64,000 nt of DNA from Micromonospora sp. WMMD1120 (GCF_029626235.1 NZ_JARUBO010000005.1:1086501-1150500), one strand, 5' to 3'. Shown: positions 1 through 10,050, counted from the first letter of the stretch. Numbers and translations are program-made. Notes: generated from the sequence alone by a model not told the origin.

Positions 1-1
1 G

Positions 2-427
2 GCCCGGATCGGCGCTGTCGTCTTCGTGTTGGCGCTGCTCGGCTGGACCACCGCCGCCCGGGTGGTCCGCTCCTCGGTGATCACCGCCAAGGAGCAGGAC
101 TACGTCGCGGCGGCCCGGATGCTCGGCGCCGGCAACGGCCGGATCATGTGGCGGCACATCCTGCCCAACTCGTTGGCGCCGGCGATCGTCGTGCTGACCA
201 TCGCGCTCGGCTCGTTCATCGCGGCCGAGGCGACGCTCTCCTTCCTGGGCATCGGCCTGAAGGCGCCGACGATCTCCTGGGGTCAGGACATCGACACCGG
301 CCGAATCCACATGCGGGAGGCCGCCCTGCCGCTGATCGTGCCGTCGACGTTCCTCGCCCTGACCGTGCTGGCGTTCATCATGCTCGGCGACGCGATCCGT
401 GACGCCTTCGACCCGAAGCTGCGGTGA
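2..427 (+). CDS. dppC: Peptide ABC transporter permease, DppC type (5' truncated by window edge)
   Basis: This is the C-terminal part of an inner-membrane permease of a dipeptide/oligopeptide ABC importer. The reading frame is open from base 2, so the true start lies upstream. The visible 141 residues contain the EAA cytoplasmic loop that docks on the ATPases (AARMLGAGNGRIMWRHILPN), followed by the LAPAIVVL helix, the AEATLSFLGIG signature and a last membrane helix ending in RDAFDPKLR. These features are standard for DppC/OppC C-termini. The stop is 7 bases before the dppD ATG, and dppD-dppF follow in the same direction, so this is the end of a dpp/opp operon. Peptide specificity cannot be read from this fragment. 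Confidence 0.93.
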   Translation, partial: ARIGAVVFVLALLGWTTAARVVRSSVITAKEQDYVAAARMLGAGNGRIMWRHILPNSLAPAIVVLTIALGSFIAAEATLSFLGIGLKAPTISWGQDIDTGRIHMREAALPLIVPSTFLALTVLAFIMLGDAIRDAFDPKLR

Positions 428-434
428 ATCTCTC

Positions 435-1472
435 ATGACCCACTCCACCGTCGAACCCACCCCCGCCTCCGCCACCCCGGAGGGCGGCCACCTGCTGGAG
501 CTGCGGGACCTGCACGTCGAGTTCCGCACCAACGAGGGCGTCGCCCGGGTGATCAACGGCGTGTCGTACCACCTGGACGCCGGGGAGACCCTCGCGGTGC
601 TCGGCGAGTCCGGCTCGGGCAAGTCGGTGACCGCCCAGGCGATCATGGGCATCCTGGACACCCCGCCGGCGTTCGTCCGCTCCGGGCAGATTCTCTACCA
701 GGGCCGGGACCTGCTCACCCAGTCCGAGGAGCAGCGCCGGCAGGTGCGCGGCAAGGAGATCGCAATGATCTTCCAGGACGCGCTCTCCGCCCTCAACCCG
801 GTCTTCCCGGTGGGTTGGCAGATCGGCGAGACGCTGCGCCAGCGGGCCGGCATGTCCCGGGCCGACGCCCGACGTCGCGCGATCGAACTGATGGACCTGG
901 TCAAGATCCCGGGCGCGGCGCGACGGATCGGCGACTACCCGCACCAGTTCTCCGGCGGCATGCGGCAGCGCGTCATGATCGCCATGGCGCTGGCGCTGGA
1001 CCCGAAGGTGCTGATCGCCGACGAGCCCACCACGGCGCTCGACGTGACGGTGCAGGCCCAGATCATGGACCTGCTGGCCGACCTGCGCCGGGACCTCAAC
1101 ATGGCGATGATCCTGATCACGCACGACCTGGGCGTGGTGGCCGGGGTCGCGGACCGGATCGCGGTGATGTACGCCGGCCGGATCGTCGAGCACGCCGACG
1201 TCCGTTCGCTCTACAAGGCGCCCGCCCACCCGTACACCAAGGGGTTGCTGGAGTCGATTCCGCGCCTGGACGTCCGCGGCCAGGAACTGTCGACGATCAG
1301 GGGGTTGCCGCCCAACCTGATGCGCATCCCGTCCGGTTGCCCGTTCCACCCCCGGTGCCCGTACGTCCAGCAGGTCTGCCTGGACGTGGTGCCGCACGAC
1401 CTGGTCCTCGGCGACGGCCGGACCAGTGCTTGCCACTTCGCGCAGGAGGTCCGTGATGACAGCGCCCGCTAA
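435..1472 (+). CDS. dppD: Peptide ABC transporter ATP-binding protein DppD
   Basis: First of the two ATPases that energise the peptide importer; cytoplasmic, 345 residues from the ATG at 435. The frame is open from 399, but 435 lies just after the dppC stop and fits the family. Visible motifs are Walker A (GESGSGKS), the ABC signature (FSGGMRQR), Walker B ([12 protein letters not shown]) and a C-terminal oligopeptide-transporter extension with four cysteines ([15 protein letters not shown] and a later SACHF). Those cysteines match the iron-sulfur-binding tail reported in some DppD proteins; cluster binding here is inferred. The gene overlaps dppF by 17 bases, indicating translational coupling. 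A close paralogue lies at 17017-18060. Confidence 0.95.
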   Translation: MTHSTVEPTPASATPEGGHLLELRDLHVEFRTNEGVARVINGVSYHLDAGETLAVLGESGSGKSVTAQAIMGILDTPPAFVRSGQILYQGRDLLTQSEEQRRQVRGKEIAMIFQDALSALNPVFPVGWQIGETLRQRAGMSRADARRRAIELMDLVKIPGAARRIGDYPHQFSGGMRQRVMIAMALALDPKVLIADEPTTALDVTVQAQIMDLLADLRRDLNMAMILITHDLGVVAGVADRIAVMYAGRIVEHADVRSLYKAPAHPYTKGLLESIPRLDVRGQELSTIRGLPPNLMRIPSGCPFHPRCPYVQQVCLDVVPHDLVLGDGRTSACHFAQEVRDDSAR

Positions 1473-2490
1473 CTCGACGAAGGTCCGCGGCGAAACCATC
1501 CTCGCCGTCGACAACCTGGTGAAGCACTTCCCGATCACCCAGGGCGTGCTGTTCCAGCGGCAGGTCGGCGCGGTGAAGGCCGTCGACGGGGTGAGCTTCG
1601 AGCTGCGCCGGGGCGAGACGCTGGGCGTGGTCGGCGAGTCCGGCTGCGGTAAGTCCACCCTCGCCCGGCTGCTGATGCGGCTGGAGACGCCCACCTCCGG
1701 CGGGGCGACCCTGGAGGGCCGGGACCTGTTCAGGGCGTCCGGGGGCGAGCTGCGCCGACTGCGCCGCAACATGCAGATGGTGATGCAGGACCCGTACACC
1801 TCGCTGAACCCGCGGATGACGGTCGGCGACATCATCGGCGAGCCGTTCGACATCCACCCGGACGCCGCTCCGAAGGGCAGCAAGTCGAAGCGGGTCCAGG
1901 AGCTGCTGGACCTGGTCGGGCTCAACCCGGAGCACATCAACAGGTACCCGCACCAGTTCTCCGGCGGTCAGCGCCAGCGCATCGGCATCGCCCGTGCGCT
2001 CGCGCTGCGGCCCGAGATCATCGTCTGCGACGAGCCGGTGTCGGCGCTGGACGTCTCCATCCAGGCCCAGGTGATCAACCTGCTCAAGCAGCTCCAGAGC
2101 GAGCTGGGCCTGTCCTACATCTTCATCGCGCACGACCTGTCGGTGGTCCGGCACATCGCCGACCGGGTCGCGGTGATGTACCTCGGCCGGATCGTCGAGA
2201 TCGGCACCGAGAACGAGATCTACGAGCGGGCCACCCACCCGTACACCCAGGCTCTGCTCTCGGCCGTGCCGGTGCCGGACCCGGAGGCCCGCGACCAGCG
2301 CAACATGATCCGGTTGGTCGGTGACGTACCCAGCCCGGCGGACCCGCCGAGCGGCTGCCACTTCCGGACCCGCTGCTGGAAGGCCCAGGACATCTGCGCC
2401 GTGGAGGACCCGGCAACGGTCCCGAGGGCCGCAGACCCCCACCCCTCCGCCTGCCACTTCGCCGAACTCCGCCCCACCACCCCAGCCTGA
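1456..2490 (+). CDS. dppF: Peptide ABC transporter ATP-binding protein DppF
   Basis: Second ATPase of the peptide importer, 344 residues from ATG 1456; a GTG at 1453 is an alternative. The ribosome site AGGAGG at 1444-1449 sits inside the end of dppD at proper spacing. The protein has Walker A (GESGCGKS), signature ([10 protein letters not shown]), Walker B ([12 protein letters not shown]), and the C-terminal oligo_HPY-type tail with cysteines ([19 protein letters not shown]). The N-terminal pattern [16 protein letters not shown] is typical of DppF/OppF and nearly repeats in the paralogue at 16011-17024. Last gene of the operon; transcription runs towards purH and probably ends at the inverted repeat at 2540-2602. 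Confidence 0.95.
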   Translation: MTAPANSTKVRGETILAVDNLVKHFPITQGVLFQRQVGAVKAVDGVSFELRRGETLGVVGESGCGKSTLARLLMRLETPTSGGATLEGRDLFRASGGELRRLRRNMQMVMQDPYTSLNPRMTVGDIIGEPFDIHPDAAPKGSKSKRVQELLDLVGLNPEHINRYPHQFSGGQRQRIGIARALALRPEIIVCDEPVSALDVSIQAQVINLLKQLQSELGLSYIFIAHDLSVVRHIADRVAVMYLGRIVEIGTENEIYERATHPYTQALLSAVPVPDPEARDQRNMIRLVGDVPSPADPPSGCHFRTRCWKAQDICAVEDPATVPRAADPHPSACHFAELRPTTPA

Positions 2491-2539
2491 CCGTCCCGGG
2501 CCCTGCCCGGCCCGGCCCCGCCCCCGCCCCGGCCCGCCC

Positions 2540-2602
2540 CGTTGATCATGAAGTTATGGCCCTGCACGTCGGCGTGTCAGGGCCATAACTTCATGATCAA
2601 CG
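2540..2602. repeat. GATCATGAAGTTAT-type inverted repeat between convergent genes
   Basis: Two 25-base arms, 2540-2564 and 2578-2602, are perfect reverse complements around a 13-base loop whose ends (CAC/GTG) also pair. It lies in the gap between dppF (+) and purH (-). A relative with the same arm sequence and loop core (TCGGCGTGTC) lies at 30801-30861. It can act as a bidirectional terminator, although no T-run follows. Copies of the same sequence class elsewhere suggest a dispersed REP/MITE-like element. Confidence 0.8.
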
Positions 2603-2660
2603 AGGGCGAGGGGCGAGGGCGGGGGGGCGAGGGCGGGGGGCGGGGGGCGGGCGGGGCGGG

Positions 2661-4232
2661 TTAGTGGAAGAAGTGGCGGGTTGCCGTCAGGTACATCGTG
2701 ACGTTGGCCTTTCGGGCCGCTTCGATGACTTCTTCGTCGCGGATGGAGCCGCCGGGCTGGACGATGGCGCGGACGCCGGCATTGATGAGGATCTGCGGGC
2801 CGTCGGCGAACGGGAAGAACGCGTCGGACGCGGCCACCGAGCCCCGGGCCCGGTCGGCGCCGGCGCGGCTGACCGCGAGTTGCGCCGAGTCGACCCGGTT
2901 GACCTGGCCCATGCCGACCCCGACGGTGGCACCGTCCTTGGCGAGCAGGATCGCGTTGCTCTTCACCGCCCGCACCGCGCGCCAGGCGAACGCCAGGTCG
3001 CGCAGCAGCTCCTCGTCGGCGGGCTCGCCGGTGGCCAGCTGCCAGTTCGACGGGTCGTCACCGGGGGCGTCCACCCGGTCCGCCACCTGGGTCAGCACCC
3101 CACCGGTCACCGGCCGCCACTCGACCGGCGCGGGGGTCCACGCCGGGGCGCGCAGCAGCCGGATGTTCTTCTTGCCCTGCAACACCTCGACCGCGCCCTC
3201 GTCGAAGCCGGGGGCGACGACCACCTCGGTGAAGATGTCCGCGACCTGCCGGGCCAGCTCCACCGAGACCGGGCGGTTCACCGCGATGACCCCGCCGAAC
3301 GCCGACACCGGGTCGCAGGCGTGCGCCCGGCGGTGTGCCTCGGCGACGTCCGCGCCGACCGCGATGCCGCACGGGTTGGCGTGCTTGATGATCGCCACCG
3401 CCGGCTGGTCGGCGAAGTCGTTGGCGGCCCGCCAGGCGGCGTCCGCGTCGACGTAGTTGTTGTACGACATCTCCTTGCCGTGCAACTGCTCGGCCTGGGC
3501 CAGCCCCGCCGGGGCGTCCGGGTCGGTGTAGAGCGCCGCCGGCTGGTGCGGGTTCTCTCCGTAGCGCAGCACCGTCGACTTGCGCAGCGCCGAACCGGCG
3601 AACGCCGGCCAGGAGTCGTCGGACGGGGCCAGCTCCCGGGCGCACCACTGCGCCACGGCCACGTCGTACTCGGCGATGTCGGCGAACGCGCGGGCGGCCA
3701 GCGCACGACGCTGGGCCAGCGTGAACCCGCCCTCGTCGAGCGCGCCGAGCAGCGCCGGGTAGGCGTCCGGGTCGGTGAGCACCGCCACCGAGGCGTGGTT
3801 CTTGGCGGCGGCCCGCACCATGGCCGGCCCGCCGATGTCGATCTGCTCCACGCACTCCTCGACGCCCGCGCCGGACGCGACAGTCGCCTGGAACGGGTAG
3901 AGGTTGGAAACCAGCAGGTCGAACGCGGCCACGCCCAGCTCGTCGAGCTGCGCCACGTGGGTGTCCTTGCGCAGGTCGGCGAGGAGGCCCGCGTGTACCT
4001 TCGGGTGCAGGGTCTTCACCCGGCCGTCGAGCACCTCGGGAAACCCGGTCACCGTCTCCACCGGCGTCACCGGCACCCCGGCGGCGGCGATGGCGCCCGC
4101 CGTGCTGCCGGTGGAGACGATCTCCACGCCGGCCGCGTGCAGGGCCTGGGCCAGCTCGGCCAGCCCGGTCTTGTCGTAGACGCTGACCAGCGCCCGCCTG
4201 ATCGGGCGGCGCCCGTCCTGAGTGGAACTCAC
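2661..4232 (-). CDS. purH: Bifunctional AICAR transformylase / IMP cyclohydrolase PurH
   Basis: Catalyses the last two steps of de novo IMP synthesis: formyl transfer from 10-formyl-THF to AICAR, then ring closure to IMP. 523 residues from GTG 4232, the usual PurH length. The N-terminal MGS-like cyclohydrolase domain begins [13 protein letters not shown], with the STGSTAG segment; the transformylase domain carries the catalytic Lys-His in [12 protein letters not shown] and RYGENPHQ. The start codon overlaps the purN stop as GTGA (4229-4232), so purN-purH are translationally coupled. An open frame continues upstream to 4631, but that part is antisense-type read-through over purN and is not used. 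Confidence 0.97.
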   Translation of the reverse strand: MSSTQDGRRPIRRALVSVYDKTGLAELAQALHAAGVEIVSTGSTAGAIAAAGVPVTPVETVTGFPEVLDGRVKTLHPKVHAGLLADLRKDTHVAQLDELGVAAFDLLVSNLYPFQATVASGAGVEECVEQIDIGGPAMVRAAAKNHASVAVLTDPDAYPALLGALDEGGFTLAQRRALAARAFADIAEYDVAVAQWCARELAPSDDSWPAFAGSALRKSTVLRYGENPHQPAALYTDPDAPAGLAQAEQLHGKEMSYNNYVDADAAWRAANDFADQPAVAIIKHANPCGIAVGADVAEAHRRAHACDPVSAFGGVIAVNRPVSVELARQVADIFTEVVVAPGFDEGAVEVLQGKKNIRLLRAPAWTPAPVEWRPVTGGVLTQVADRVDAPGDDPSNWQLATGEPADEELLRDLAFAWRAVRAVKSNAILLAKDGATVGVGMGQVNRVDSAQLAVSRAGADRARGSVAASDAFFPFADGPQILINAGVRAIVQPGGSIRDEEVIEAARKANVTMYLTATRHFFH

Positions 4233-4849
4233 GGAACCGTGACCTTCCTTCCGGTGATGGTCCAGCCTTCGCGGACCAGCCGACCGACCTGCTCGACGAG
4301 CTGCCGCCGCTCGGCTTCCTTGATGCGTTCGGTGAGGGTGTCGACGTCGTCGTCGTCGAGGACCGGCACCGCCACCTGCGCGACGATCGGCCCGGTGTCC
4401 ATGCCGGCGTCGACGAAGAAGAGGGTCGCCCCGGTGAGCTTCACGCCGTAGGCGAGGGCGTCGCGCGGGCCGTGGATGCCGGGGAAAGCCGGCAGCAGGG
4501 TGTTGTGGGTGTTCAGGTAGCGGTCCCCGAAGGCCGCCAGGAAGTGCGGACCGACCAGCTTGAGGAAACCGGCGGAGATGACCAGGTCGGGTTGGTGCTT
4601 CGCGACGTGCGCGGTGAGCGCGCGGTCCCACGCCTCCCGGGTGTCGTGGTCACGGACCCGTTCGACGAAGGTGGGCACCCCGGCCGCCTCGGCCCGGTCC
4701 AGGCCCGCGATGCCGTCGCGGTCCGCGCCGACGGCGACGACCTGCGCGCCGTACGCGGGATCGGCGCTGGCGTCCAGCAGCGCCTGGAGGTTGCTTCCGG
4801 AGCCGGAGACAAGGACGACGATGCGGGCGACGGAAGCGGGCTCGGTCAC
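4229..4849 (-). CDS. purN: Phosphoribosylglycinamide formyltransferase PurN
   Basis: Transfers a formyl group from 10-formyl-tetrahydrofolate to GAR, step 3 of purine synthesis. 206 residues, normal for PurN. The N-terminal GSGSNLQAL loop binds the phosphoribosyl moiety. The block [12 protein letters not shown] is followed by the catalytic Asn-x-His in [14 protein letters not shown]; the usual form is NIHPSLLPAFPG, but the catalytic Asn and His are kept. A conserved Asp lies in [11 protein letters not shown]. First gene of a purN-purH operon, with purH starting inside its stop codon. A PerM-like membrane protein lies further upstream on the same strand, as in mycobacteria. Confidence 0.97.
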   Translation of the reverse strand: MTEPASVARIVVLVSGSGSNLQALLDASADPAYGAQVVAVGADRDGIAGLDRAEAAGVPTFVERVRDHDTREAWDRALTAHVAKHQPDLVISAGFLKLVGPHFLAAFGDRYLNTHNTLLPAFPGIHGPRDALAYGVKLTGATLFFVDAGMDTGPIVAQVAVPVLDDDDVDTLTERIKEAERRQLVEQVGRLVREGWTITGRKVTVP

Positions 4850-5121
4850 CGGACCACCCTATCGGGCAGGTCAGGGACGCCCTTCGACCGGGCGGCGCGC
4901 CGATCGTGGGCAGTGCCGAGGTGCATCGACCCGGTACGCTGCCGCTCGCCCGGGTCGAACGCCGCGTCGACCCGCACTCCGCCACTGATCCGGCACACGG
5001 GAGTGATCATTTGCCCGGGGAGCATGTCGCCCTGTTGCTCTGGGCATCGGGAGGACTGACCGCGATCATGGATGGAAACAAGCAGTGTTAACTGACGGAA
5101 CCAGTCCAAGGAGCTTCTCGA

Positions 5122-5643
5122 ATGCAGCCCGGTAACCCCGGTCAGGACCCGTACGGCCAGCAGCCCAACCAGGACCCGACCGCGCCCCAGCCGCCGGCCG
5201 CCCCGTACGGCCAGCAGCCGCAGTCCCCGTACGGCCAGCAGCCTCCGTACGGCCAGCAGCCCACCTCGGGGCAGCCCTACGGTCAGCAGCAGCCCTATCA
5301 GGACCCGTACGGCCAGCAGCAGCAGCCGTATGGTGGCGCCCCGACGTACCCGAACGCCGGGTACCCGCAGGCGCAGGGGCAGAACAACACCCTCGGCCTG
5401 GTGTCGATGATCCTCGGCATCGCGTCGATCCCGCTGGTCTGCTGCCTTTACCTGGGTATCCCGGTGGGCATCGCGGGCGTGGTGACCGGTTACCTCGCCA
5501 AGCAGAAGGTGGCCCAGGGTCAGGCCTCCAACGCCGGGCAGGCCAAGGCCGGTCTGATCTGCGGCGCGGTCGGCGTCGGCCTGGGCATCCTGCTGCTCAT
5601 CCTGAGCATCGTCGCGCAGGTCAACCTGCCCACCCAGCCCTGA
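5122..5643 (+). CDS. DUF4190-like membrane protein with PYGQQP-repeat N-terminus
   Basis: 173 residues in two parts. Residues 1-90 are low complexity, rich in Pro, Gly, Gln and Tyr, with about eight near-repeats of PYGQQ. Residues 91-173 hold two hydrophobic segments (TLGLVSMILGIASIPLVCC, then AGLICGAVGVGLGILLLILS) around a short loop with GYLAKQKVAQGQAS, the pattern of DUF4190 proteins. ATG 5122 is preceded by AAGGAG at 5108-5113. Function is unknown; similar proteins are small actinobacterial membrane proteins with disordered cytoplasmic tails. It is transcribed opposite to its neighbours purN and perM. A second DUF4190-like gene lies at 7291. Confidence 0.85.
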   Translation: MQPGNPGQDPYGQQPNQDPTAPQPPAAPYGQQPQSPYGQQPPYGQQPTSGQPYGQQQPYQDPYGQQQQPYGGAPTYPNAGYPQAQGQNNTLGLVSMILGIASIPLVCCLYLGIPVGIAGVVTGYLAKQKVAQGQASNAGQAKAGLICGAVGVGLGILLLILSIVAQVNLPTQP

Positions 5644-5658
5644 CGGGCCGGTTTCGAC

Positions 5659-5687
5659 GGGGCGCTCCGGCTCGTCCGGGGCGCCCC
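5659..5687 (+). terminator. Hairpin terminator after the PYGQQP protein gene
   Basis: Arms 5659-5670 and 5676-5687 pair over 12 positions with one G-U and a 5-base loop, starting 16 bases after the stop codon. There is no T-run, as is common in actinobacteria. Confidence 0.6.
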
Positions 5688-5700
5688 GCGCGCGTCCATC

Positions 5701-5763
5701 CGTCGCCCCGCGCTTCCGCCGTCGCCCCGCGCTTCCGCCGTCGCCCCGCGCTTCCGCCGTCGC
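5701..5763. repeat. 19-base tandem repeat, three copies
   Basis: The unit CGTCGCCCCGCGCTTCCGC occurs three times in perfect tandem at 5701-5757 and begins a fourth time. It lies between the convergent ends of the PYGQQP gene and the PerM-like gene. Confidence 0.85.
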
Positions 5764-5796
5764 TCGCGCGCGCACTCCCCTGCGCGCTGACGCGGA

Positions 5797-7101
5797 TCAG
5801 CGCGGATTCGTCTGCGGGGCCGGTGTCCGGGTGAGCACCCGGGTGGCGGCGGCGCCGATGAGCGCGCCGACCGCGATGACGGCCGCCGCCACCGCGCCGA
5901 CCTGCCACCCCACCGGCCCGACCTGGGCCAGTCGTCCCGCGCCGAGCGGCCCCCCGGAGACCACCGCGGCCACGCCGAGCAACGCCCCGGCGACCGGCCC
6001 GGCCAGCGCCGCCGGCGCCAGCAGTTCGGCCCACCGGCGCGGGGACCGCTCCGGCCCGGCGAGTCGGGCCATCCGGCGGGCCAGCAGCCAGCCGGCGACC
6101 ATCCCGGCGAGCACCGGCACCGCGAGCAGCAGGGCGCCGGGGCCGTCGACCGGGCCACGCGGCAGGCCGGCGAGCAGTGGTACGGCCGGCAACGCGCCGA
6201 CCGACACCTCGCTGGTGCGGACGGCGGTGTCGGTGCCCACCGCGAAGCCCGGCCCGAGCAGGTAACTCGTCGACCAGATCGCGGCGTTCGGCGCGTACGC
6301 GGCGCTGACCAGCGTGATCCCTGCCTGCCCGGCGACCCCCGTCCGGTACGCCCCGATCATGTCCGCGGCGTCGCCCCCTCCGGTGGCCACCGCCAGGCCG
6401 GCCGCACCGGCGCCGGCGGCGAGCAGCAGCAGCCCGGCCACCAGACCGGTGCGGACGCCGTCGCGCACCGGCTCGGGCAGCCAGGCCACCAGCAACCGGG
6501 TCACAGCGGTGATCCGGGTCGCGCCGACCAGCGCGGCGAGCGTGCCGACCACGGCGAACGTGACGCCCGCCCGGATCACTGACGCCTCCGTCGCGCCGGT
6601 GCCGACGAGCACCGCCGCCAGCAGGCCGAGCAGCGCGTACGCGATGCCGACAGCGCTCGCGGCGAGCAGCGCGCGGCGCGGTGAGCGGCTGTCGCGGGCG
6701 CCGATCGCGCGGCTGACGTGCACGCCCGCGCGGGTCAACCGCCAGAGCGCGAGCACTGTCAGCGCGAGCGGGGCGAGCCCGAGCGGGCCGCCGTCGGTGC
6801 GCAGCGGCACCCCGTGCCCGAGCAACCAACCTGCCAACGCGGTGCGCAGGGTGCCGGTCAGCGTGCTGGAGTCGGTGCCGAGCTGGACCAGGCCGAGCAC
6901 GACGGCGACCGGCAGGTAGGAGGTGAGCGCTGCCCACCCGGCGGCCACCCCGGCCGCGACGGGCAGCGGCGCGCGCCCGCGCGGTGATCCGCCCGCACGG
7001 GGCGCGGGCACCCGCCGGGCCCGCGTGGCACTGTCGACCGGCCGGTCGTCGGCGCTGACTGCGCCCTGACGGCGGGGACGGTCCGGGGTGACGGGGGACA
7101 T
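5797..7101 (-). CDS. PerM-like multipass membrane protein (DUF6350 type)
   Basis: About 434 residues from ATG 7101; a GTG at 7170 would add 23 residues and cannot be excluded. A short charged N-terminus is followed by many hydrophobic stretches, for example AGVAAGWAALTSYLPVAVVL, LGLAPLALTVLALWRL and LLAASAVGIAYALLGLLAAV, separated by Ala/Gly/Arg loops: a polytopic inner-membrane protein. In Mycobacterium the corresponding gene beside purN-purH is perM, a cell-division protein. Assignment rests on this gene order and on topology, not on a catalytic motif. It lies upstream of purN on the same strand, separated from it by the oppositely directed 5122-5643 gene. Confidence 0.8.
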   Translation of the reverse strand: MSPVTPDRPRRQGAVSADDRPVDSATRARRVPAPRAGGSPRGRAPLPVAAGVAAGWAALTSYLPVAVVLGLVQLGTDSSTLTGTLRTALAGWLLGHGVPLRTDGGPLGLAPLALTVLALWRLTRAGVHVSRAIGARDSRSPRRALLAASAVGIAYALLGLLAAVLVGTGATEASVIRAGVTFAVVGTLAALVGATRITAVTRLLVAWLPEPVRDGVRTGLVAGLLLLAAGAGAAGLAVATGGGDAADMIGAYRTGVAGQAGITLVSAAYAPNAAIWSTSYLLGPGFAVGTDTAVRTSEVSVGALPAVPLLAGLPRGPVDGPGALLLAVPVLAGMVAGWLLARRMARLAGPERSPRRWAELLAPAALAGPVAGALLGVAAVVSGGPLGAGRLAQVGPVGWQVGAVAAAVIAVGALIGAAATRVLTRTPAPQTNPR

Positions 7102-7290
7102 CCGCTCTACTTTGGCACGTCGCGCGGGCGGCGGCAGTCCGTTAACCCCTCCTGAGGTCGGCGAGTTCACCGAACCGGGCTCCAGGTCACCCGGTGCGGT
7201 CTAGCCTCGGCCCAGGAGGGCGCGCGTCGCCGCCCGGGCCGCTGGCAGGGCCCGCGTCGGTACGCCGCCCACGACCGCCCGGAGGACGCT

Positions 7291-7557
7291 GTGACGACCG
7301 CATACCCACCGCCCCCGCCGCCACCGGCCCGGGGACGGGACCGGACGACCTTCTGGGGCGTGCTGGGCATCGTGCTGGGCCTGATCTGCTGCGGCATCCT
7401 CGGCATCGTCTTCGGCTACCTGTCCATCCGCGACGCCCGGCGCTACGGCCAGTCGCCGGTGCTCGGCTACCTCGCCATCGTGTTCGGCGTGATCAACATC
7501 ATCGGCGGCTCGATCCTGCGGCTCACCGGAAACTACCCGTTCTGGAACAACGACTGA
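7291..7557 (+). CDS. Small DUF4190-like membrane protein
   Basis: 88 residues from GTG 7291, preceded by GGAGG at 7281-7285. After MTTAY come seven prolines, then a basic linker and two membrane helices (FWGVLGIVLGLICCGILGIV and LGYLAIVFGVINIIGGSIL) joined by a loop YLSIRDARRYGQS. This is the minimal DUF4190 layout. It sits between sucD and the perM-like gene, where mycobacteria also carry a small membrane protein gene. Role unknown. A strong hairpin terminator follows 18 bases after the stop. Confidence 0.85.
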   Translation: MTTAYPPPPPPPARGRDRTTFWGVLGIVLGLICCGILGIVFGYLSIRDARRYGQSPVLGYLAIVFGVINIIGGSILRLTGNYPFWNND

Positions 7558-7574
7558 CCGGCAGACGTACGCCG

Positions 7575-7606
7575 AAGGGGGTCGACCGCGGGCGGTCGAC
7601 CCCCTT
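7575..7606. terminator. Bidirectional hairpin terminator
   Basis: Perfect 15-base arms (7575-7589 and 7592-7606) with a 2-base centre, between the convergent DUF4190-like gene and sucD. The arms end in AA/TT, so it can serve both strands. Confidence 0.85.
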
Positions 7607-7625
7607 CTGCTGTGGCTGGGCCGGC

Positions 7626-8513
7626 TCAGCTGCCGGACATGATCTCCCGCATCAGGTTCGCGGTCTCGGTCGGCGTCTTGCCGACCTTGACGCCGACCGC
7701 CTCCAGCGCCGCCTGCTTCGCCTCGGCGGTGCCGGCCGAGCCGGAGATGATCGCCCCGGCGTGGCCCATGGTCTTGCCGGGCGGCGCGGTGAAGCCGGCG
7801 ATGTAGCCGACCACCGGCTTGGTGACGTTGGCCTTGATGAACTCGGCGGCCCGCTCCTCGGCGTCGCCACCGATCTCACCGATCATGACGATGGCGTCGG
7901 TCTCCGGGTCGGCCTCGAACGCGGCCAGCGCGTCGATGTGGGTGGTCCCGATGATCGGGTCACCGCCGATGCCGACACAGGTGGAGAAGCCGATGTCGCG
8001 CAGCTCGTACATCATCTGGTAGGTCAGCGTGCCGCTCTTGCTGACCAGGCCGATCCGGCCCGAGCCGGTGATGTCGGCGGGGATGATGCCGGCGTTGGAC
8101 GCGCCGGGCGAGGCGATGCCCGGGCAGTTCGGCCCGATGATCCGGGTCCGCTCGCCCTGCGCCACGTTGTACGCCCAGAACGACGCGGTGTCGTGCACCG
8201 GAACGCCCTCGGTGATCACCACGGCCAGGTCGATGGCGGCGTCGATCGCCTCGACCACGGCGGCCTTGGTGAACTGCGGCGGCACGAAGATGACTGTGAC
8301 GTCGGCCCCGGTCTGGGCCATCGCGTCCGCGACGGACGCGAAGACCGGCAGCTCGGTGCCGTCGAAGTCGACGGTCTGGCCCGCCTTGCGCGGGTTGACG
8401 CCGCCCACCACGTTGGTGCCGGCGGCGAGCATCCGCCGGGTGTGCTTGGAGCCCTCGGAACCGGTCATCCCCTGGACGATGACCTTCGAGTCCTTGGTCA
8501 GCCAGATAGCCAT
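7626..8513 (-). CDS. sucD: Succinyl-CoA synthetase alpha subunit SucD
   Basis: Alpha subunit of the TCA-cycle enzyme that interconverts succinyl-CoA and succinate with substrate-level nucleotide phosphorylation. 295 residues, family-typical. The N-terminal CoA-binding Rossmann domain shows [17 protein letters not shown] and GGVNPRKAG. The active-site phosphohistidine is in [26 protein letters not shown] and GESGxxT-type segments ([10 protein letters not shown]) are also present. ATG 8513 lies 3 bases downstream of the sucC stop codon, so sucC-sucD form one operon on the minus strand. Confidence 0.98.
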   Translation of the reverse strand: MAIWLTKDSKVIVQGMTGSEGSKHTRRMLAAGTNVVGGVNPRKAGQTVDFDGTELPVFASVADAMAQTGADVTVIFVPPQFTKAAVVEAIDAAIDLAVVITEGVPVHDTASFWAYNVAQGERTRIIGPNCPGIASPGASNAGIIPADITGSGRIGLVSKSGTLTYQMMYELRDIGFSTCVGIGGDPIIGTTHIDALAAFEADPETDAIVMIGEIGGDAEERAAEFIKANVTKPVVGYIAGFTAPPGKTMGHAGAIISGSAGTAEAKQAALEAVGVKVGKTPTETANLMREIMSGS

Positions 8514-8516
8514 TGC

Positions 8517-9695
8517 TCAGACCCCCGCAGCTGCCAGCTCGGCGGCCCGCTCGGCCGCACCGTCCATGGTGTCCACCCGCTGTACGAGCGGGTTGTTCGC
8601 GCCGTCCAGGATCGCCCGGCCGGCCTCGGCGTTGTTGCCGTCGAGACGGACGACGAGCGGCTTGGTGACCTGCTCGCCGCGCTGCTCCAGCAGGGCCAGC
8701 GCCTGGATGATGCCGTTGGCGACCTCGTCGCAGGCGGTGATGCCGCCGAAGACGTTGACGAAGACGCTCTTCACGGCCGGGTCGGAGAGCACGATCTCCA
8801 GCCCGTTCGCCATCACCGCGGCGCTCGCGCCACCGCCGATGTCGAGGAAGTTGGCCGGCTTGACGTTGCCGTGCCGCTCACCGGCGTACGCGACCACGTC
8901 GAGGGTCGACATGACCAGACCCGCGCCGTTGCCGATGATGCCGACCTCGCCGTCCAGCTTGACGTAGTTGAGGTCCTTGGCCTTGGCGGCCTGCTCCAGC
9001 GGGTCCACAGCGGCCTGGTCGACGAGCGCCTCGTGGTCCGGGTGCCGGAACGCCGCGTTCTCGTCCAGGCTGATCTTGGCGTCGAGCAGCAGCAGCCGGC
9101 CGTCGCCGTTCTTGGCGAGCGGGTTGACCTCGACCAGGGTGGCGTCCTCGGCGACGAACGCCTGCCACAGGCCGACCGCGATGTCGACCACCTGGTCGGC
9201 GACCTCGGCCGGGAAGCCGGCGGCGCTGACGATCTCGCGCGCCTTCGCCTCGTCCACGCCCTCGACCGCGTCGATCGGGGCCTTCACGACACGGTCCGGG
9301 GTCTCGGCGGCGACCTGCTCGATGTCCATGCCGCCGGCGACGCTGGCGATGCAGAGGAAGGTGCGGTTCGCCCGGTCGAGCAGGTACGAGAAGTAGTACT
9401 CCTCGGTCACGTCAGCGGTCACCGTGATCATGACCTTGTGGACGGTGTGACCCTTGATGTCCATGCCGAGGATGTCGGTGGCCCGCGCCACCGCCTCATC
9501 CGGGCCCTCGGCGAGCTTGACGCCGCCGGCCTTACCTCGGCCGCCGACCTTCACCTGCGCCTTGACGACCACACGACCGCCGAGGCGTTCGGCGATCGCG
9601 CGGGCCTCTTCCGGGGTAGTGGCGACGCCGCCGGCCAGCACGGGCAAGCCGTGCCGCTCGAACAGGTCCCGCCCCTGGTACTCGTACAGGTCCAC
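8517..9695 (-). CDS. sucC: Succinyl-CoA synthetase beta subunit SucC
   Basis: Beta subunit of succinyl-CoA synthetase, 392 residues from GTG 9695. The N-terminal ATP-grasp domain begins [19 protein letters not shown], with the nucleotide-binding segment [20 protein letters not shown]. The C-terminal ligase domain has [21 protein letters not shown] and [16 protein letters not shown], which form the succinate/CoA interface. Start is by family N-terminus; no strong ribosome site is visible. First gene of sucCD. Upstream (9763-9785 on the plus strand) GCCTGT and ACAGGC form a short interrupted inverted repeat that could be part of a control region; this is speculative. Confidence 0.98.
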   Translation of the reverse strand: MDLYEYQGRDLFERHGLPVLAGGVATTPEEARAIAERLGGRVVVKAQVKVGGRGKAGGVKLAEGPDEAVARATDILGMDIKGHTVHKVMITVTADVTEEYYFSYLLDRANRTFLCIASVAGGMDIEQVAAETPDRVVKAPIDAVEGVDEAKAREIVSAAGFPAEVADQVVDIAVGLWQAFVAEDATLVEVNPLAKNGDGRLLLLDAKISLDENAAFRHPDHEALVDQAAVDPLEQAAKAKDLNYVKLDGEVGIIGNGAGLVMSTLDVVAYAGERHGNVKPANFLDIGGGASAAVMANGLEIVLSDPAVKSVFVNVFGGITACDEVANGIIQALALLEQRGEQVTKPLVVRLDGNNAEAGRAILDGANNPLVQRVDTMDGAAERAAELAAAGV

Positions 9696-10050
9696 GATTG
9701 CGCGTCCCGTCCCGTCTCCGCGGCGCGCCGTCGCGCCGCCACCAGCGTTCAGAAAACAGTTTGACGCCTGTCATCAGTTGAAACAGGCCATTGGCCGCAG
9801 CCTAGCGAGGTCGGCACCACCGGCAACCGAGCGGGTGCGTGGTGTGCGGTAATGCACAACCGGACATCCGGCGGGGCTGTTTTCCGGCCGGGACGCGGGC
9901 GAGATCCACCATCCGGGGGATGTTGTGCAAGATGCGTAACCCGCTGGTGAGGGCGTCGTTGAGTCAGGTGTCGGAGCGCTGCACAGCGCAATGACGGGAG
10001 ACGGCCGATGCCCTGTCGGTCGAGGGGTGGCGGCGGGGCATCGTGCATAG
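9696..10050. other. Non-coding gap upstream of sucC
   Basis: About 355 bases without a supportable gene. It must hold the sucCD promoter, on the minus strand, but no clear -35/-10 pair was recognised. Weak open frames here lack family features. Confidence 0.6.

Noticed and set aside
4906..5091. 61-residue plus-strand frame between purN and the PYGQQP gene
   Set aside because: No ribosome site and no conserved features; better read as upstream control region.
7194..9764. 856-residue open frame on the plus strand opposite sucD-sucC
   Set aside because: It is the complement of two certain genes; long antisense frames arise from high G+C content, and the translation is low-complexity Gly/Val/Asp/Arg without domains.
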